A stretch of DNA of 64,000 nt from an uncultured Peptoniphilus sp. GTDB lineage: Bacteria; Bacillota; Clostridia; Tissierellales; Peptoniphilaceae. Under the pieces are notes generated by a model that saw only the letters and a program-made list of their open reading frames with translations, searched no databases and was not told the DNA's origin. The first letter of the stretch is position 1. Each line of letters starts with the position of its first letter. Where the stretch lies: positions 1 through 64,000 of the forward strand of contig NZ_CALUAA010000009.1 in the NCBI RefSeq assembly GCF_943913915.1, given 5' to 3'. The position numbers were made by a program, and so were the translations under genes. Shown here piece after piece: positions 1 through 8,240 of this stretch.

Positions 1-58
1 AAAAAACTGACCTCCTTAAGTTGGTTTTTAAGTCCAACTTTTGGGGGTCAGTGCACCT
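1..58 (-). mobile_element. Possible IS3-family terminal end, cut by the window edge
   Basis: Read on the minus strand from about 56, the sequence begins GCACTGACCCCCAAAAGTTG, which resembles the tip of IS3/IS150-type elements, and then folds back. ACTGACC (6-12) pairs with GGTCAGT (46-52) and AAGTTGG (18-24) pairs with CCAACTT (34-40), both symmetric about position 29. Paired subterminal repeats of this kind are common at the left end of such elements. The rest of the element would lie to the left of the window and no transposase is visible. It could instead be a plain transcription hairpin. Confidence 0.35.
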
Positions 59-180
59 TTCGGGCTCCTTTTTATTGGCTGAAAATGACGATACGGGATG
101 AAGATAATAATCCTCTTTTCACCGGATGACCGGTTTATTCAATGGAATAGCCCTCTACTGTTCGCCATAAAGTTCTGCAC

Positions 181-218
181 AAAAAATCCGGTGAGATCTT
201 TACTCTCTCCGGATCTTT
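181..218 (-). terminator. Intrinsic terminator after the K+ channel gene
   Basis: Minus-strand stem ATCCGG-A-GAG / CTC-A-CCGGAT followed by TTTTTT, starting 15 bases after the stop codon of the channel gene. Confidence 0.8.
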
Positions 219-233
219 TTGATTTATGGAAAT

Positions 234-1241
234 TTATTTCGTTTCATCGCCTAAATGCCGCAGCTTGTCTACCTGTTCTTCTCTTCCGAGAACGATGAGA
301 ACATCGCCGATTTTAAATGTGTAGTCGATAGGCGGGTTGAAAAGCATAGTTCCGTCGTCGATTTTCTTGATCGCCAAAACAATGAGGCCTGTTTTTCTCG
401 GAATCTCCGCTTCGATAAGGTTCTTGTTTTCTAAGTAGGAGTCTTTCTTGACATAGACTTCTTCCAAATCCAATTCCACGTCGCCGACGCGCGTCACCAC
501 GTCGAGAAATGACATAATATTCGGTTTGGTCATAAGGGATGCCATGCGTTTGCCGCTGATCTCTACGGCGGATAATGTTTTATCGGCGCCCACTTTCAGC
601 AGCTTATCGCTTCCGGATTTGGTAACGGCATTGGCAATAATATAGATCGTATCATTTAGGTTTCTCGCCGTAAGAACGGTAACGATATTGTCTACTTCCA
701 CGTCCAGAGTGGCAATAAGTCCCTTGGCCTTTTCAACGCCTGCGTGTTGTAAGACGCTTTCTTCCGTAGAATGGCCCTCTACCACTAAAATATCGTGATG
801 GCTGTAATCGTCCAGATCTTCCCGATTATCGGTAATGACGACGAAATCTAATTTTTGGTCTATAAATTTGTCGATTATGACCTCCGCCGTCTCTCCGGAG
901 CCGCAGATGATGTAGTGATCGCTCAGGGCGGAAATTTTTTTATCCATTTTGCTTCCCTTCCAATAATCTCTTATCTTACCTTCCACAAACATAGCCACCA
1001 CCGTAGTAAAGGCGTAGCCGACGATGCCCACTCCCAGAAAAATCATAAGTACCGAAAATATTTTGGACGCATTACTGGTCGTGCCTATTTCACCGAAGCC
1101 GACCGTGGAAATAGTTATGACGGTCATATAAAAGGCATCTACCCAATCGACCTGCAATAAGAATTTGTAACCGATCGTGCCGAAAATCAGCAGAAATGCA
1201 AAGGCGTACAGAACCAGTTTAAGTTTTCTTTTTTCTTCCAT
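234..1241 (-). CDS. Potassium channel with cytoplasmic RCK (TrkA-N/TrkA-C) domains
   Basis: 335 residues with MthK-like architecture. TM1 lies at about 8-27, a pore loop with the selectivity filter TVGFGE at about 46-51, TM2 at about 58-86, a TrkA-N/RCK Rossmann domain from about 108 (IICGSGETAEVI) and a TrkA-C domain from about 245 to the end. The family forms tetrameric K+ channels gated by ligands bound to the RCK ring; the ligand here cannot be read. The ATG has AAGGAG 8 nt upstream. It is monocistronic, between the rplQ terminator and its own terminator. The filter has Phe where many channels have Tyr, which occurs in this family. Confidence 0.9.
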   Translation of the reverse strand: MEEKRKLKLVLYAFAFLLIFGTIGYKFLLQVDWVDAFYMTVITISTVGFGEIGTTSNASKIFSVLMIFLGVGIVGYAFTTVVAMFVEGKIRDYWKGSKMDKKISALSDHYIICGSGETAEVIIDKFIDQKLDFVVITDNREDLDDYSHHDILVVEGHSTEESVLQHAGVEKAKGLIATLDVEVDNIVTVLTARNLNDTIYIIANAVTKSGSDKLLKVGADKTLSAVEISGKRMASLMTKPNIMSFLDVVTRVGDVELDLEEVYVKKDSYLENKNLIEAEIPRKTGLIVLAIKKIDDGTMLFNPPIDYTFKIGDVLIVLGREEQVDKLRHLGDETK

Positions 1242-1357
1242 ACTCTCTCTCCTTATGGCTTCGATTATAATATATTTTCTTATAAAAAGGTGAATAAGTA
1301 TTTAGTATCTCTTTTTCTATATTTGTTCGGGAAGGGACGCTATTCAATTGGAGCATC

Positions 1358-1390
1358 AAAAAAGCATCTCCGAATCAGGAGATGCTTTTT
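1358..1390 (-). terminator. Terminator of the S10-rplQ super-operon
   Basis: Perfect stem GCATCTCC / GGAGATGC with a six-base loop, A-rich on one side and T-rich on the other, about 25 bases after the rplQ stop. The symmetry would allow termination in both directions. Confidence 0.9.
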
Positions 1391-1414
1391 ATGTAGCCGG
1401 AGTATCCCCGGCTT

Positions 1415-1756
1415 TTATACTAATTCGATAATCGCCATTTCAGCGCCATCGCCTCTACGCGGACCTACTTTTAGGATGCGCGTATAGCCGCCTTGGCGTT
1501 CGGCGTAGTTCGGTGCAATTTCTTCGAAGAGTTTCGTTACAACGGTTTCGTCGAAGATATAAGCCAACGCTTGACGTCTTGCATGAAGATCGCCTCGTTT
1601 GCCGAGGGTAATCATCTTTTCAGCCATGCGTTTGGTTTCTTTTGCACGGGTCACTGTGGTTTCAATACGGCCTTCACGCAACAAGTCGGTTGTTAAGTTT
1701 CTTAACATTGCTCGTCTATGCGGCGTGGTACGACCTAATTTTCTGAGCTGTGCCAC
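1415..1756 (-). CDS. rplQ: 50S ribosomal protein L17 (bL17)
   Basis: 113 residues, normal for compact bacterial L17, a large-subunit protein near the exit tunnel. The N-terminus shows the family signature (LGRTTPHRRAMLRNL) and the C-terminus ends in the usual beta-strand stretch before ELV. It is the last gene of the ribosomal super-operon, 14 nt after rpoA with its own AGGAGG, and is followed by the terminator at 1358-1390. Cotranscription with rpoA is the usual Firmicute arrangement. Confidence 0.98.
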   Translation of the reverse strand: MAQLRKLGRTTPHRRAMLRNLTTDLLREGRIETTVTRAKETKRMAEKMITLGKRGDLHARRQALAYIFDETVVTKLFEEIAPNYAERQGGYTRILKVGPRRGDGAEMAIIELV

Positions 1757-1770
1757 AATGGTTTCCTCCT

Positions 1771-2718
1771 TTATTCTTCGTTTTCCTTGAGTGAAAGACC
1801 GAGTTCAGCAAGTTTTTCTTGCACTTCTTCCAAGCTCTTCTTCCCGAGGTTTCTCACTTTCATCATTTCGTCTTCTGTTTTTTCCGTAAGTTCGTCAACG
1901 GTATTAATACCTGCTCGTTTTAAGCAGTTGAAGCTTCTTACGGACAGGTCTAATTCTTCGACGGTCATTTCCAGGACTTTTTCTTTTTTGCCTTCCGGTT
2001 TTTCAACCATAATGTCCATATCGTTGACTTCGTCAGTCATGGATACGAATAAGTCCAGATGCTCCATGAGCACTTTTGCGGCGAGAGATGTGGCCTCGTC
2101 GGCAGACATGGATCCGTCGGTTTCGACATCTAAGATCAAACGATCGTAGTCGCTTCTTAAGCCTACACGCGTATTTTCTACATTCCAGTTCACGGAGCGA
2201 ATCGGGGTGTAGTTACTGTCCACAGGTATAACACCGATTTCTGTGATCTCATCTTTTTTAAGTTCACTCGGTTCGTATCCTCTGCCTCGTTCGATGACAA
2301 GCTCCATATAGAAGTCGGCATCGTCATTAAGGATTGCAAGGTGATGATCAGGATTGACGATGGTCACCCCTGCCGGAACTTCGATGTCCCCTGCAGTAAG
2401 TTCACCTGCACCTTTTTTCTCGACACTTAAGCGTACAGGTTCATCTTGATCACTGGTAAACACGATGCCTTTAATGTTTAAGATGATTTCAGGAACATCT
2501 TCCAAGACGCCTTCGATCACACTAAATTCGTGTTCTACGCCGCGAATATTGACGAAAGAAACGGCGCAACCGGGAAGCGAGGAGAGCAGCACGCGTCTGA
2601 GCGAGTTGCCCAATGTGATCCCGTATCCGTTTTCAAGGGGTTCTACAACAAATCTTCCCTGATTGCCGTCGTCAGATACTTGTTCAACTACGATACTAGG
2701 CTTTTCAATTTCAATCAT
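1771..2718 (-). CDS. rpoA: DNA-directed RNA polymerase subunit alpha
   Basis: 315 residues, the family's usual length. Residues 1-230 form the dimerisation domain (GNSLRRVLLSSLPG near 37-50), which scaffolds beta and beta prime. A linker with KPEGKKEK leads to the C-terminal helix-hairpin-helix domain (about 245-315), which contacts UP elements and activators. In most Clostridia rpsD lies between rpsK and rpoA; here the gap to rpsK is only 64 nt and holds no gene. The start has GGAGG upstream. Confidence 0.98.
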   Translation of the reverse strand: MIEIEKPSIVVEQVSDDGNQGRFVVEPLENGYGITLGNSLRRVLLSSLPGCAVSFVNIRGVEHEFSVIEGVLEDVPEIILNIKGIVFTSDQDEPVRLSVEKKGAGELTAGDIEVPAGVTIVNPDHHLAILNDDADFYMELVIERGRGYEPSELKKDEITEIGVIPVDSNYTPIRSVNWNVENTRVGLRSDYDRLILDVETDGSMSADEATSLAAKVLMEHLDLFVSMTDEVNDMDIMVEKPEGKKEKVLEMTVEELDLSVRSFNCLKRAGINTVDELTEKTEDEMMKVRNLGKKSLEEVQEKLAELGLSLKENEE

Positions 2719-2782
2719 GTTATGCGCCCTCCTATTGATGATCGGTGGAGACGTTCAAGTGAACAGGTAATCTGTTCAAGAA

Positions 2783-3178
2783 TTAGACTCTACGACGTTT
2801 CGGCGGACGGCAACCGTTGTGAGGAATGGGAGTTACGTCTTTAATCATGGTAACTTCCAACCCGGATGCTTGTAAGGAACGAATAGCGGCTTCACGTCCG
2901 CTGCCCGGGCCTTTTACAAATACTTCGACGCTTTTTAAGCCGTGTTCTTTAGCTTTATTTGCCGCTTCTTGAGCTGCCTCTTGAGCTGCAAAGGGTGTCG
3001 ACTTTCTGGAGCCCTTGAAACCTAATTGACCGGCACTGGACCAGGAGATCACGTTGCCGTTCGGGTCGGTTAGGGTCACCATGGTGTTGTTAAAGGAAGA
3101 AGCGATATGCGCTTGTCCTTTTTCGATATTTTTGCGCACTCTCTTTTTGGAGCGCGTAGCTCTAGTTTGTTTAGCCAT
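2783..3178 (-). CDS. rpsK: 30S ribosomal protein S11 (uS11)
   Basis: 131 residues. It carries the conserved S11 core (SSFNNTMVTLTDPNGN, GSGREAAIRSLQ) and the basic C-terminus PHNGCRPPKRRRV. It binds 16S rRNA in the platform near the mRNA exit and pairs with S18 and S21. It lies 9 nt downstream of rpsM in the alpha part of the operon. The next gene is rpoA rather than rpsD. Confidence 0.98.
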   Translation of the reverse strand: MAKQTRATRSKKRVRKNIEKGQAHIASSFNNTMVTLTDPNGNVISWSSAGQLGFKGSRKSTPFAAQEAAQEAANKAKEHGLKSVEVFVKGPGSGREAAIRSLQASGLEVTMIKDVTPIPHNGCRPPKRRRV

Positions 3179-3187
3179 TTAGCCCTC

Positions 3188-3550
3188 CTACTTCTTCTTG
3201 GAAACTATCTTCTTAGGACCTTTACGCGTTCTGGCGTTGGTCTTTGTCTTTTGACCGCGAACGGGTAGGCCTCTCTTATGACGGATGCCGCGGTAGCAGT
3301 TGATTTCGCGTAAACGCTTAATATTTAAAGCGACTTCACGACGTAAATCACCTTCTACATTGTAATCTTCGATTACTTTACGAATGGCACCTACTTCAGC
3401 TTCGGTTAAATCTTTAATATGTGTGTTAAAGTCGACACCGGCTTTGGTTAGGATTTCTTGGGCGCGGGAACGTCCGATTCCGTAAATATAAGTGAGCCCG
3501 ATTTCAGCTCGTTTTTCTCTCGGTAAGTCTATACCAGCAATTCTTGCCAT
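3188..3550 (-). CDS. rpsM: 30S ribosomal protein S13 (uS13)
   Basis: 120 residues beginning MARIAGIDLPREKR, with the helix-two-turn-helix region and the basic tail RGQKTKTNARTRKGPKK that reaches the P-site tRNA. It sits in the small-subunit head and makes bridges B1a/B1b to the large subunit. It follows rpmJ after 11 nt and precedes rpsK by 9 nt, the standard order infA-rpmJ-rpsM-rpsK. Confidence 0.98.
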   Translation of the reverse strand: MARIAGIDLPREKRAEIGLTYIYGIGRSRAQEILTKAGVDFNTHIKDLTEAEVGAIRKVIEDYNVEGDLRREVALNIKRLREINCYRGIRHKRGLPVRGQKTKTNARTRKGPKKIVSKKK

Positions 3551-3561
3551 GCCAACACCCC

Positions 3562-3675
3562 CTATCCTTGTCTTTGTTTATGCTTCGGATTCTCGCAAAT
3601 CACCATAACGCGTCCTTTGCGTTTAATGATTTTGCATTTATCGCACATCTTCTTAACTGAAGGTCTTACTTTCAT
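3562..3675 (-). CDS. rpmJ: 50S ribosomal protein L36 (bL36), zinc-binding form
   Basis: 37 codons found by reading the minus strand: it starts MKVRPSVKKMCDKCK and ends NPKHKQRQG. The four zinc ligands are C11, C14, C27 and H32, so this is the zinc-containing (C+) paralogue. ATG follows AGGAGG (TTAGGAGGGGACGAAATG). It sits between infA and rpsM, its usual place. No zinc-free copy lies in the window. Confidence 0.96.
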   Translation of the reverse strand: MKVRPSVKKMCDKCKIIKRKGRVMVICENPKHKQRQG

Positions 3676-3691
3676 TTCGTCCCCTCCTAAA

Positions 3692-3910
3692 CTATTTCTT
3701 TCTCCAGGTAATGCGTCCGCGGGTCAAGTCATAAGGACTGAGTTCTACTGTTACGCGGTCTCCCGGTAATATACGGATATAGTGCATACGCAATTTCCCG
3801 GAGATATGGGCCAGTATTTCATGTCCGTTTTCCAGCTTGACTTTAAAGTTTGTATTGGGTAGAGCGTCAGTTACAACGCCTTCCACTTCAATGACATCTT
3901 CTTTTGCCAT
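3692..3910 (-). CDS. infA: Translation initiation factor IF-1
   Basis: 72 residues, exactly the standard bacterial length. A single OB-fold domain of the S1 type: MAKEDVIEVEGVV at the start, then the central HISGKLRMHYIRILPGD and the end LTRGRITWRKK. IF-1 binds the 30S A site during initiation. The gene is preceded by GGAGG and lies between the KOW-domain gene and rpmJ, matching the usual Clostridial order except that map is absent. Confidence 0.98.
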   Translation of the reverse strand: MAKEDVIEVEGVVTDALPNTNFKVKLENGHEILAHISGKLRMHYIRILPGDRVTVELSPYDLTRGRITWRKK

Positions 3911-3922
3911 GAAAGATCCTCC

Positions 3923-4189
3923 TTATGCCTCTTGGAAGCGAGACAGTTGTTTACGAATATAACTATCGTTTAACGGTCTATCCTCAGGTTTAAGATCCAC
4001 AAGAGAATGAGTTTTCTGCAAATGCATAGCCTTCTTCCGCTTGGGATGATCGAGCGTCCTTCTCTTGCCGTCCGCCAACAGAAGATATCTGTCGTCGATG
4101 ACTTCCAAGACTACAAAGAATCCTTCTTTATCTCTGCCCGCCTTGGATTTTACTACCTGACCGACTCTAATATCAGAGGTCCCGATCAT
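3923..4189 (-). CDS. KOW-domain RNA-binding protein (L14e/L27e-like)
   Basis: 88 residues resembling the small KOW proteins that Clostridia carry in the spc operon between adk/map and infA. The KOW motif is at about 7-30 (VGQVVKSKAGRDKEGFFVV), followed by a basic stretch KRRTLDHPKRKK. It probably binds rRNA; the exact role in the family is not settled. The start codon begins 3 bases after the adk stop, so the two are probably translationally coupled. Confidence 0.85.
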   Translation of the reverse strand: MIGTSDIRVGQVVKSKAGRDKEGFFVVLEVIDDRYLLLADGKRRTLDHPKRKKAMHLQKTHSLVDLKPEDRPLNDSYIRKQLSRFQEA

Positions 4190-4192
4190 TGA

Positions 4193-4843
4193 TTAAGCCT
4201 CTTTATTGAGGCCTGCGCGAATGTCTTCAAACACATCGTCAATATTTTGGGATCCGTCGATATCAAGCAGTAGTCCTTGCGCTTTATAATAGTCGATTAA
4301 CGGGGAAGTTTGCCTTTCGTAAACATCGATGCGCTTCTTCACCGTTTCTTCTGTATCGTCATCACGTTGAATCAAGGTCGTACCGTCGTCGTCGCATTTG
4401 CCTTCGACAGCGGGCTTTTGATTCTTAATGTGGTACGTTCTTCCACAGGTCGGGCAAACCCGTCTGCCGACCGCACGGTCGATTAGAAGGTCGCTTGCCA
4501 CGACGATGTTAATGACGCGATCAAGCTTGGTGCCCATTTGCTCCAATGCCGCATCCAATGCGACCGCTTGATTGACCGTTCTCGGGAAACCGTCCAGTAA
4601 AAATCCGTTTTCGATGTCGGGCTTTTTAAGACGATCGACGACGAGGTCGTTTACCAGTTCATCGGGGACGAGTTCGCCGCGATCCATGTAGCTCTTGGCT
4701 TTTTTGCCCAGCGGTGTGTCGTTTTTAATGTTTTCGCGGAAGATATCTCCCGTGGAAATGTGAACGACGTCGAATGTGTCTACGATAGATGCTGCTTGCG
4801 TACCCTTACCGGCTCCCGGCGGGCCTAAAATGACTAGTCTCAT
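4193..4843 (-). CDS. adk: Adenylate kinase
   Basis: 216 residues; catalyses ATP + AMP = 2 ADP in the cytoplasm. The P-loop GPPGAGKGTQ is at 7-16, the AMP-binding motif GFPRT at about 84-88, and the LID domain carries a zinc site: C-x2-C (VCPTCGRTY) and C-x2-D (GKCDDD). The fourth ligand is Asp, as in several Gram-positive Adk proteins. The gene follows secY by 10 nt. The usual next gene map is missing, and a KOW protein follows directly. Confidence 0.97.
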   Translation of the reverse strand: MRLVILGPPGAGKGTQAASIVDTFDVVHISTGDIFRENIKNDTPLGKKAKSYMDRGELVPDELVNDLVVDRLKKPDIENGFLLDGFPRTVNQAVALDAALEQMGTKLDRVINIVVASDLLIDRAVGRRVCPTCGRTYHIKNQKPAVEGKCDDDGTTLIQRDDDTEETVKKRIDVYERQTSPLIDYYKAQGLLLDIDGSQNIDDVFEDIRAGLNKEA

Positions 4844-4853
4844 GTGATCCTCC

Positions 4854-6134
4854 TTATTTTAGGAATCCCTTATAGTGTCGCATCATTAATTGTTGTTCCA
4901 GTACTCTGGCCGTTTCCATAATAACCCCTACGACGATGATTAAGCTCGTACCGCCGAAACTGAAGTTCAGATTGGTGATCTTTTCCAAGATCGTCGGAAG
5001 GACGGAAAGAAAGGCTAATGCCATGGCGCCGGGGAAGACGAGGCGATTGACCACGCTTTGGAGGTAATCGGAAGTCTTTTTACCCGGGCGAATACCGGGG
5101 ATAAATCCACCGTTTTGTTGTAAGTTTTTGGAGTATTCCACGGTGTTGAATTGAATCGCCGTGTAGAAGAAGGTGAAGAAGACAATCAAGATGATCATAA
5201 AGATACTGTAGATGAAAATCCCAATATCACCTGCCGGCGTAAACCATTTGGTCATGAATTTGGCCGCTTCGGAGTTCGGGCCTTGGAACATGACGATAAT
5301 GGAAGGAATACTCATTATGGTTTGAGCGAAAATGATGGGCATAACGCCGCTCATTAATACTTTAATCGGAATATGGGTGCTTTGACCGCCATACATTTTA
5401 CGTCCCACGACACGCTTTGCGTATTGAACGGGGATGCGCCGTTGTCCTTCATTTAAGGCGACGACTAAAACGACAATGCCAATGGCGAGAACGGCGAACA
5501 CGGCTACCCATGCCCACGATACTCTGCCAATGCTGGCCAGGCGAATCGATGCCCAAATATCAGCGGGGAATCTAGCTACGATCCCTGCAAAGATGAGTAA
5601 AGAGATCCCGTTTCCTATTCCCTTTTCAGTAATAAGCTCGCCGATCCAAATCAGGAAACTACTTCCTGCTACGACCGAGAGGATGATTACAAAATCTTGG
5701 AACAGATTGCTCGTGTTCACCGCTCTGCGATAAAAACCATAGGTATAACCGATGGCTTGAACCGCAGCGAGAGCCACTGCCAGATACCTTGTATACTTCG
5801 CAATTTTCTTACGTCCCGTTTCGCCTTCTTTACTGAGTGCCTCCAAGCTCGGAATGGCAATGGTCAATAATTGTAAAACGATGGACGCCGTAATATAGGG
5901 ATAAATGCTGGTAGCAAAGATGGAGAAGTGTCCGAAGTTACCACCGCTCATTAAATCCAGGAAGGAAAGTATACCACCTTCTTGTTGGCTGAAGATTTGT
6001 GCGATAGCCGCCCGGTCCATAAAGGGAACGGGAATGTGGCTACCGAAACGGAAAACGACCAACATGAGTAGGGTGAAGAGAAGCTTTTTACGAATTTCCG
6101 GGATCTTCCAAGCATCTCTAAAGGTTTGGATCAT
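4854..6134 (-). CDS. secY: Preprotein translocase subunit SecY
   Basis: 426 residues with ten predicted membrane helices, the channel of the Sec translocon. Recognisable parts are the N-terminus MIQTFRDAWKIPEIRKKLLF, the plug region after TM1 and the basic cytoplasmic loop IRPGKKTSDYLQ that contacts SecA and ribosomes. It begins at the base after the rplO stop. Its partner secG lies in this window at 41.9 kb. Confidence 0.98.
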   Translation of the reverse strand: MIQTFRDAWKIPEIRKKLLFTLLMLVVFRFGSHIPVPFMDRAAIAQIFSQQEGGILSFLDLMSGGNFGHFSIFATSIYPYITASIVLQLLTIAIPSLEALSKEGETGRKKIAKYTRYLAVALAAVQAIGYTYGFYRRAVNTSNLFQDFVIILSVVAGSSFLIWIGELITEKGIGNGISLLIFAGIVARFPADIWASIRLASIGRVSWAWVAVFAVLAIGIVVLVVALNEGQRRIPVQYAKRVVGRKMYGGQSTHIPIKVLMSGVMPIIFAQTIMSIPSIIVMFQGPNSEAAKFMTKWFTPAGDIGIFIYSIFMIILIVFFTFFYTAIQFNTVEYSKNLQQNGGFIPGIRPGKKTSDYLQSVVNRLVFPGAMALAFLSVLPTILEKITNLNFSFGGTSLIIVVGVIMETARVLEQQLMMRHYKGFLK

Positions 6135-6584
6135 CTAGATCACCTCAACCTTTCCCCCTGCCGCTTCGATTTTTTCAGCTGCCGATTTCGTGAAGTGATC
6201 TGCTTTTACGTTAACGGAGACATTGATTTCACCGTTACCAAGCACACGTAAGCCGTCGATTGCGTCGGCACGCTTCACGATACCGCGATCTACGAGGGTA
6301 TCTAAGGTAATATCTGATCCATTATCAAATTGGTTGAGAGCTTCAACATTCACAATAGCATATTGTTTCTTGAAAATATTTGTGAAGCCGCGTTTCGGAA
6401 GACGACGGAAAAGAGGCATTTGTCCACCTTCAAAGCCGGGACGAACACCGCCGCCGCTACGAGCTTTTTGGCCTTTATGACCGCGACCGGCTGTCTTACC
6501 TGTGCCGGATGCAATACCGCGGCCGAGACGTTTCTTTGCCTTGACTCCTCCACCTTCATTAGGTCTTAAATCATGCAATTTCAT
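6135..6584 (-). CDS. rplO: 50S ribosomal protein L15 (uL15)
   Basis: 149 residues from MKLHDLRPNEGG. A GTG nine bases further upstream overlaps the AGGAGG itself and is rejected as the start; ATG at 6584 is 8 nt from it. The Gly/Arg-rich N-terminal extension (KRLGRGIASGTGKTAGRGHK) that threads into 23S rRNA and the globular C-terminal domain are present. It follows rpmD and abuts secY, as is usual in spc operons. Confidence 0.97.
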   Translation of the reverse strand: MKLHDLRPNEGGGVKAKKRLGRGIASGTGKTAGRGHKGQKARSGGGVRPGFEGGQMPLFRRLPKRGFTNIFKKQYAIVNVEALNQFDNGSDITLDTLVDRGIVKRADAIDGLRVLGNGEINVSVNVKADHFTKSAAEKIEAAGGKVEVI

Positions 6585-6597
6585 TACGTCCACCTCC

Positions 6598-6774
6598 TTA
6601 GTCGACGACTTCGACCATAAAGTCTACAGTGTGGATCATGCCGCGAATTTGAGGAGTATCCTCTTTTTCCACGACTTGACCGACCTTCTTCAGACCTAAG
6701 GCCTTAATCGTACGTTTGTGTTTTTCGATCTTTCCGATGGGACTTTTTTTGAGTTTAATTTTAATTGTACTCAT
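6598..6774 (-). CDS. rpmD: 50S ribosomal protein L30 (uL30)
   Basis: 58 residues, read directly from the minus strand: it starts MSTIKIKLKKSPIGK and ends IHTVDFMVEVVD. The motif SPIGKIEKHKRTIKALGLKK is typical of bacterial L30. It lies between rpsE and rplO, with GGGGG-type Shine-Dalgarno sequence ahead of ATG at 6774. Its stop falls inside the rplO Shine-Dalgarno region, suggesting coupling. Confidence 0.95.
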   Translation of the reverse strand: MSTIKIKLKKSPIGKIEKHKRTIKALGLKKVGQVVEKEDTPQIRGMIHTVDFMVEVVD

Positions 6775-6784
6775 TTCAATCCCC

Positions 6785-7297
6785 CTATCCTAAAATCTCA
6801 TCTACGCTTTTGCCGCGTAGTTTTGCAACGCTCTCAGCCGTCTTAAGACCGGTTAAGCCTTCCATAGTAGCGTTAACGGTATTTCTCGGGTTGGGAGAGC
6901 CGATGCTGTGAGTGTAAATATCTTTAATACCTGCAAGTTCGCACACGGCACGTACGCTACCGCCGGCGATTACACCGGTACCGGGACGAGCCGGTTTTAA
7001 GAATACGCGACCGGCGCCGAAGACGCCGACAGTTTGGTGCGGAATGGTATTTCCTACAAGTTTGATGTCGACCATGTTTTTCTTAGCCGCTTGAATACCC
7101 TTGCGAATAGCTTCGGGAACTTCAAGAGCTTTACCGGTGCCGACACCGACTCTGCCGTTTCTATCGCCTACGACGACGAGGGCAGAGAATCGCATATTAC
7201 GACCGCCCTTAACGGTCTTTGCAACACGGTTGATAGCTACTACTCTTTCTTCGAGTTCCGTGTCTCTATCTCTGGTATTGTTCTTGTTACGGTTCAA
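6785..7297 (-). CDS. rpsE: 30S ribosomal protein S5 (uS5)
   Basis: 170 residues. The double-stranded-RNA-binding-like N domain (VVAINRVAKTVKGGRNMRFS) is followed by the C domain with KPARPGTGVIAGGSVRAV and GSPNPRNTVNATMEGL. S5 acts in decoding accuracy and mRNA unwinding at the entry channel. It lies in the standard position between rplR and rpmD. Confidence 0.98.
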   Translation of the reverse strand: MNRNKNNTRDRDTELEERVVAINRVAKTVKGGRNMRFSALVVVGDRNGRVGVGTGKALEVPEAIRKGIQAAKKNMVDIKLVGNTIPHQTVGVFGAGRVFLKPARPGTGVIAGGSVRAVCELAGIKDIYTHSIGSPNPRNTVNATMEGLTGLKTAESVAKLRGKSVDEILG

Positions 7298-7308
7298 ACT
7301 TTCCCTCC

Positions 7309-7671
7309 TTAGAACTTCAGTCCCGCTTCGCGAGCCGCTTCAGCAAGTGCTGCTACACGGCCGTGGTATACATAGCCTGCGCGGTCGAAAACGACCTCTT
7401 CGATGCCGTTTGCTTTAGCCTTTTCACCGATAGCTTTACCGATGGCTTTAGCCGCTTCGACATTCTTTGTGCTTTCTAGACCTAAGGACTTGTCCAAGGT
7501 CGATGCACTGGCCAGTGTCTTACCGTTTACATCGTCGATAAGTTGTGCGTATAAGTGGTGCGCACTACGGTAAATGGCAAGACGAGGTTTGGATTCGGTT
7601 CCGTTAATCTTCTGTCTGACGCGAGTTTGTCTCGCTTTACGATTGCCTTGGCGATCAATTTTCTTAAACAA
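7309..7671 (-). CDS. rplR: 50S ribosomal protein L18 (uL18)
   Basis: 120 residues. L18 binds 5S rRNA with L5 in the central protuberance. The basic N-terminal arm (KIDRQGNRKARQTRVRQKI) and the core (RLAIYRSAHHLYAQLIDD, ending AREAGLKF) are clear. It follows rplF after 17 nt and precedes rpsE, the normal spc order. Confidence 0.98.
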   Translation of the reverse strand: MFKKIDRQGNRKARQTRVRQKINGTESKPRLAIYRSAHHLYAQLIDDVNGKTLASASTLDKSLGLESTKNVEAAKAIGKAIGEKAKANGIEEVVFDRAGYVYHGRVAALAEAAREAGLKF

Positions 7672-7688
7672 AACACTCCACTCCTTTC

Positions 7689-8225
7689 TTACTTACCGGT
7701 CTTACCGACTTTTCTGCGAACGTGTTCGCCGACGTAGCGAATACCCTTGCCTTTGTAGGGCTCGGGGGAACGGAAGCTGCGGATCTTTGCAGCATAGGCG
7801 CCGACTTTTTGTTTGTCGATACCTTTAACCGTAATTTCTGTATTGCTGGGAACTTCGACTTCGATTCCCTCGGGATCTTCAAGTTCGATGGGGTGAGAGT
7901 GACCAAGGTTCAGATTTAATTTCTTACCTTGTTTTTGTGCACGGTAACCCGTTCCGATAATTTCAAGTTTCTTTTCGTAGCCGTTGACTACGCCTTCGAT
8001 ATTGTTGGCGATCAAGGTACGGTAGAGTCCGTGAAGCGCGCGAATGTCTTTGTTGTCATTGGGGCGTGTCACGATGACTTGATTATCTTCAACAGCAACG
8101 TCGATTCTGGGATCGAGTTCAGTTTGAAGGCTTCCCTTCGGTCCCTTTACTTCTACAACATTGCCGTTAAGTTTAACTTCTACGCCGGAAGGGATATCGA
8201 TTGGATTTTTTCCTATTCTGGACAT
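7689..8225 (-). CDS. rplF: 50S ribosomal protein L6 (uL6)
   Basis: 178 residues with two copies of the L6 fold; begins MSRIGKNPIDIPSGVEV and carries the C-terminal signature PEPYKGKGIRYVGEHVRRK. L6 lies near the sarcin-ricin loop and the factor-binding site. It is 15 nt downstream of rpsH and has GGAAGG upstream of its ATG. Confidence 0.98.
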   Translation of the reverse strand: MSRIGKNPIDIPSGVEVKLNGNVVEVKGPKGSLQTELDPRIDVAVEDNQVIVTRPNDNKDIRALHGLYRTLIANNIEGVVNGYEKKLEIIGTGYRAQKQGKKLNLNLGHSHPIELEDPEGIEVEVPSNTEITVKGIDKQKVGAYAAKIRSFRSPEPYKGKGIRYVGEHVRRKVGKTGK

Positions 8226-8240
8226 CTTAACGCTCCTTCC

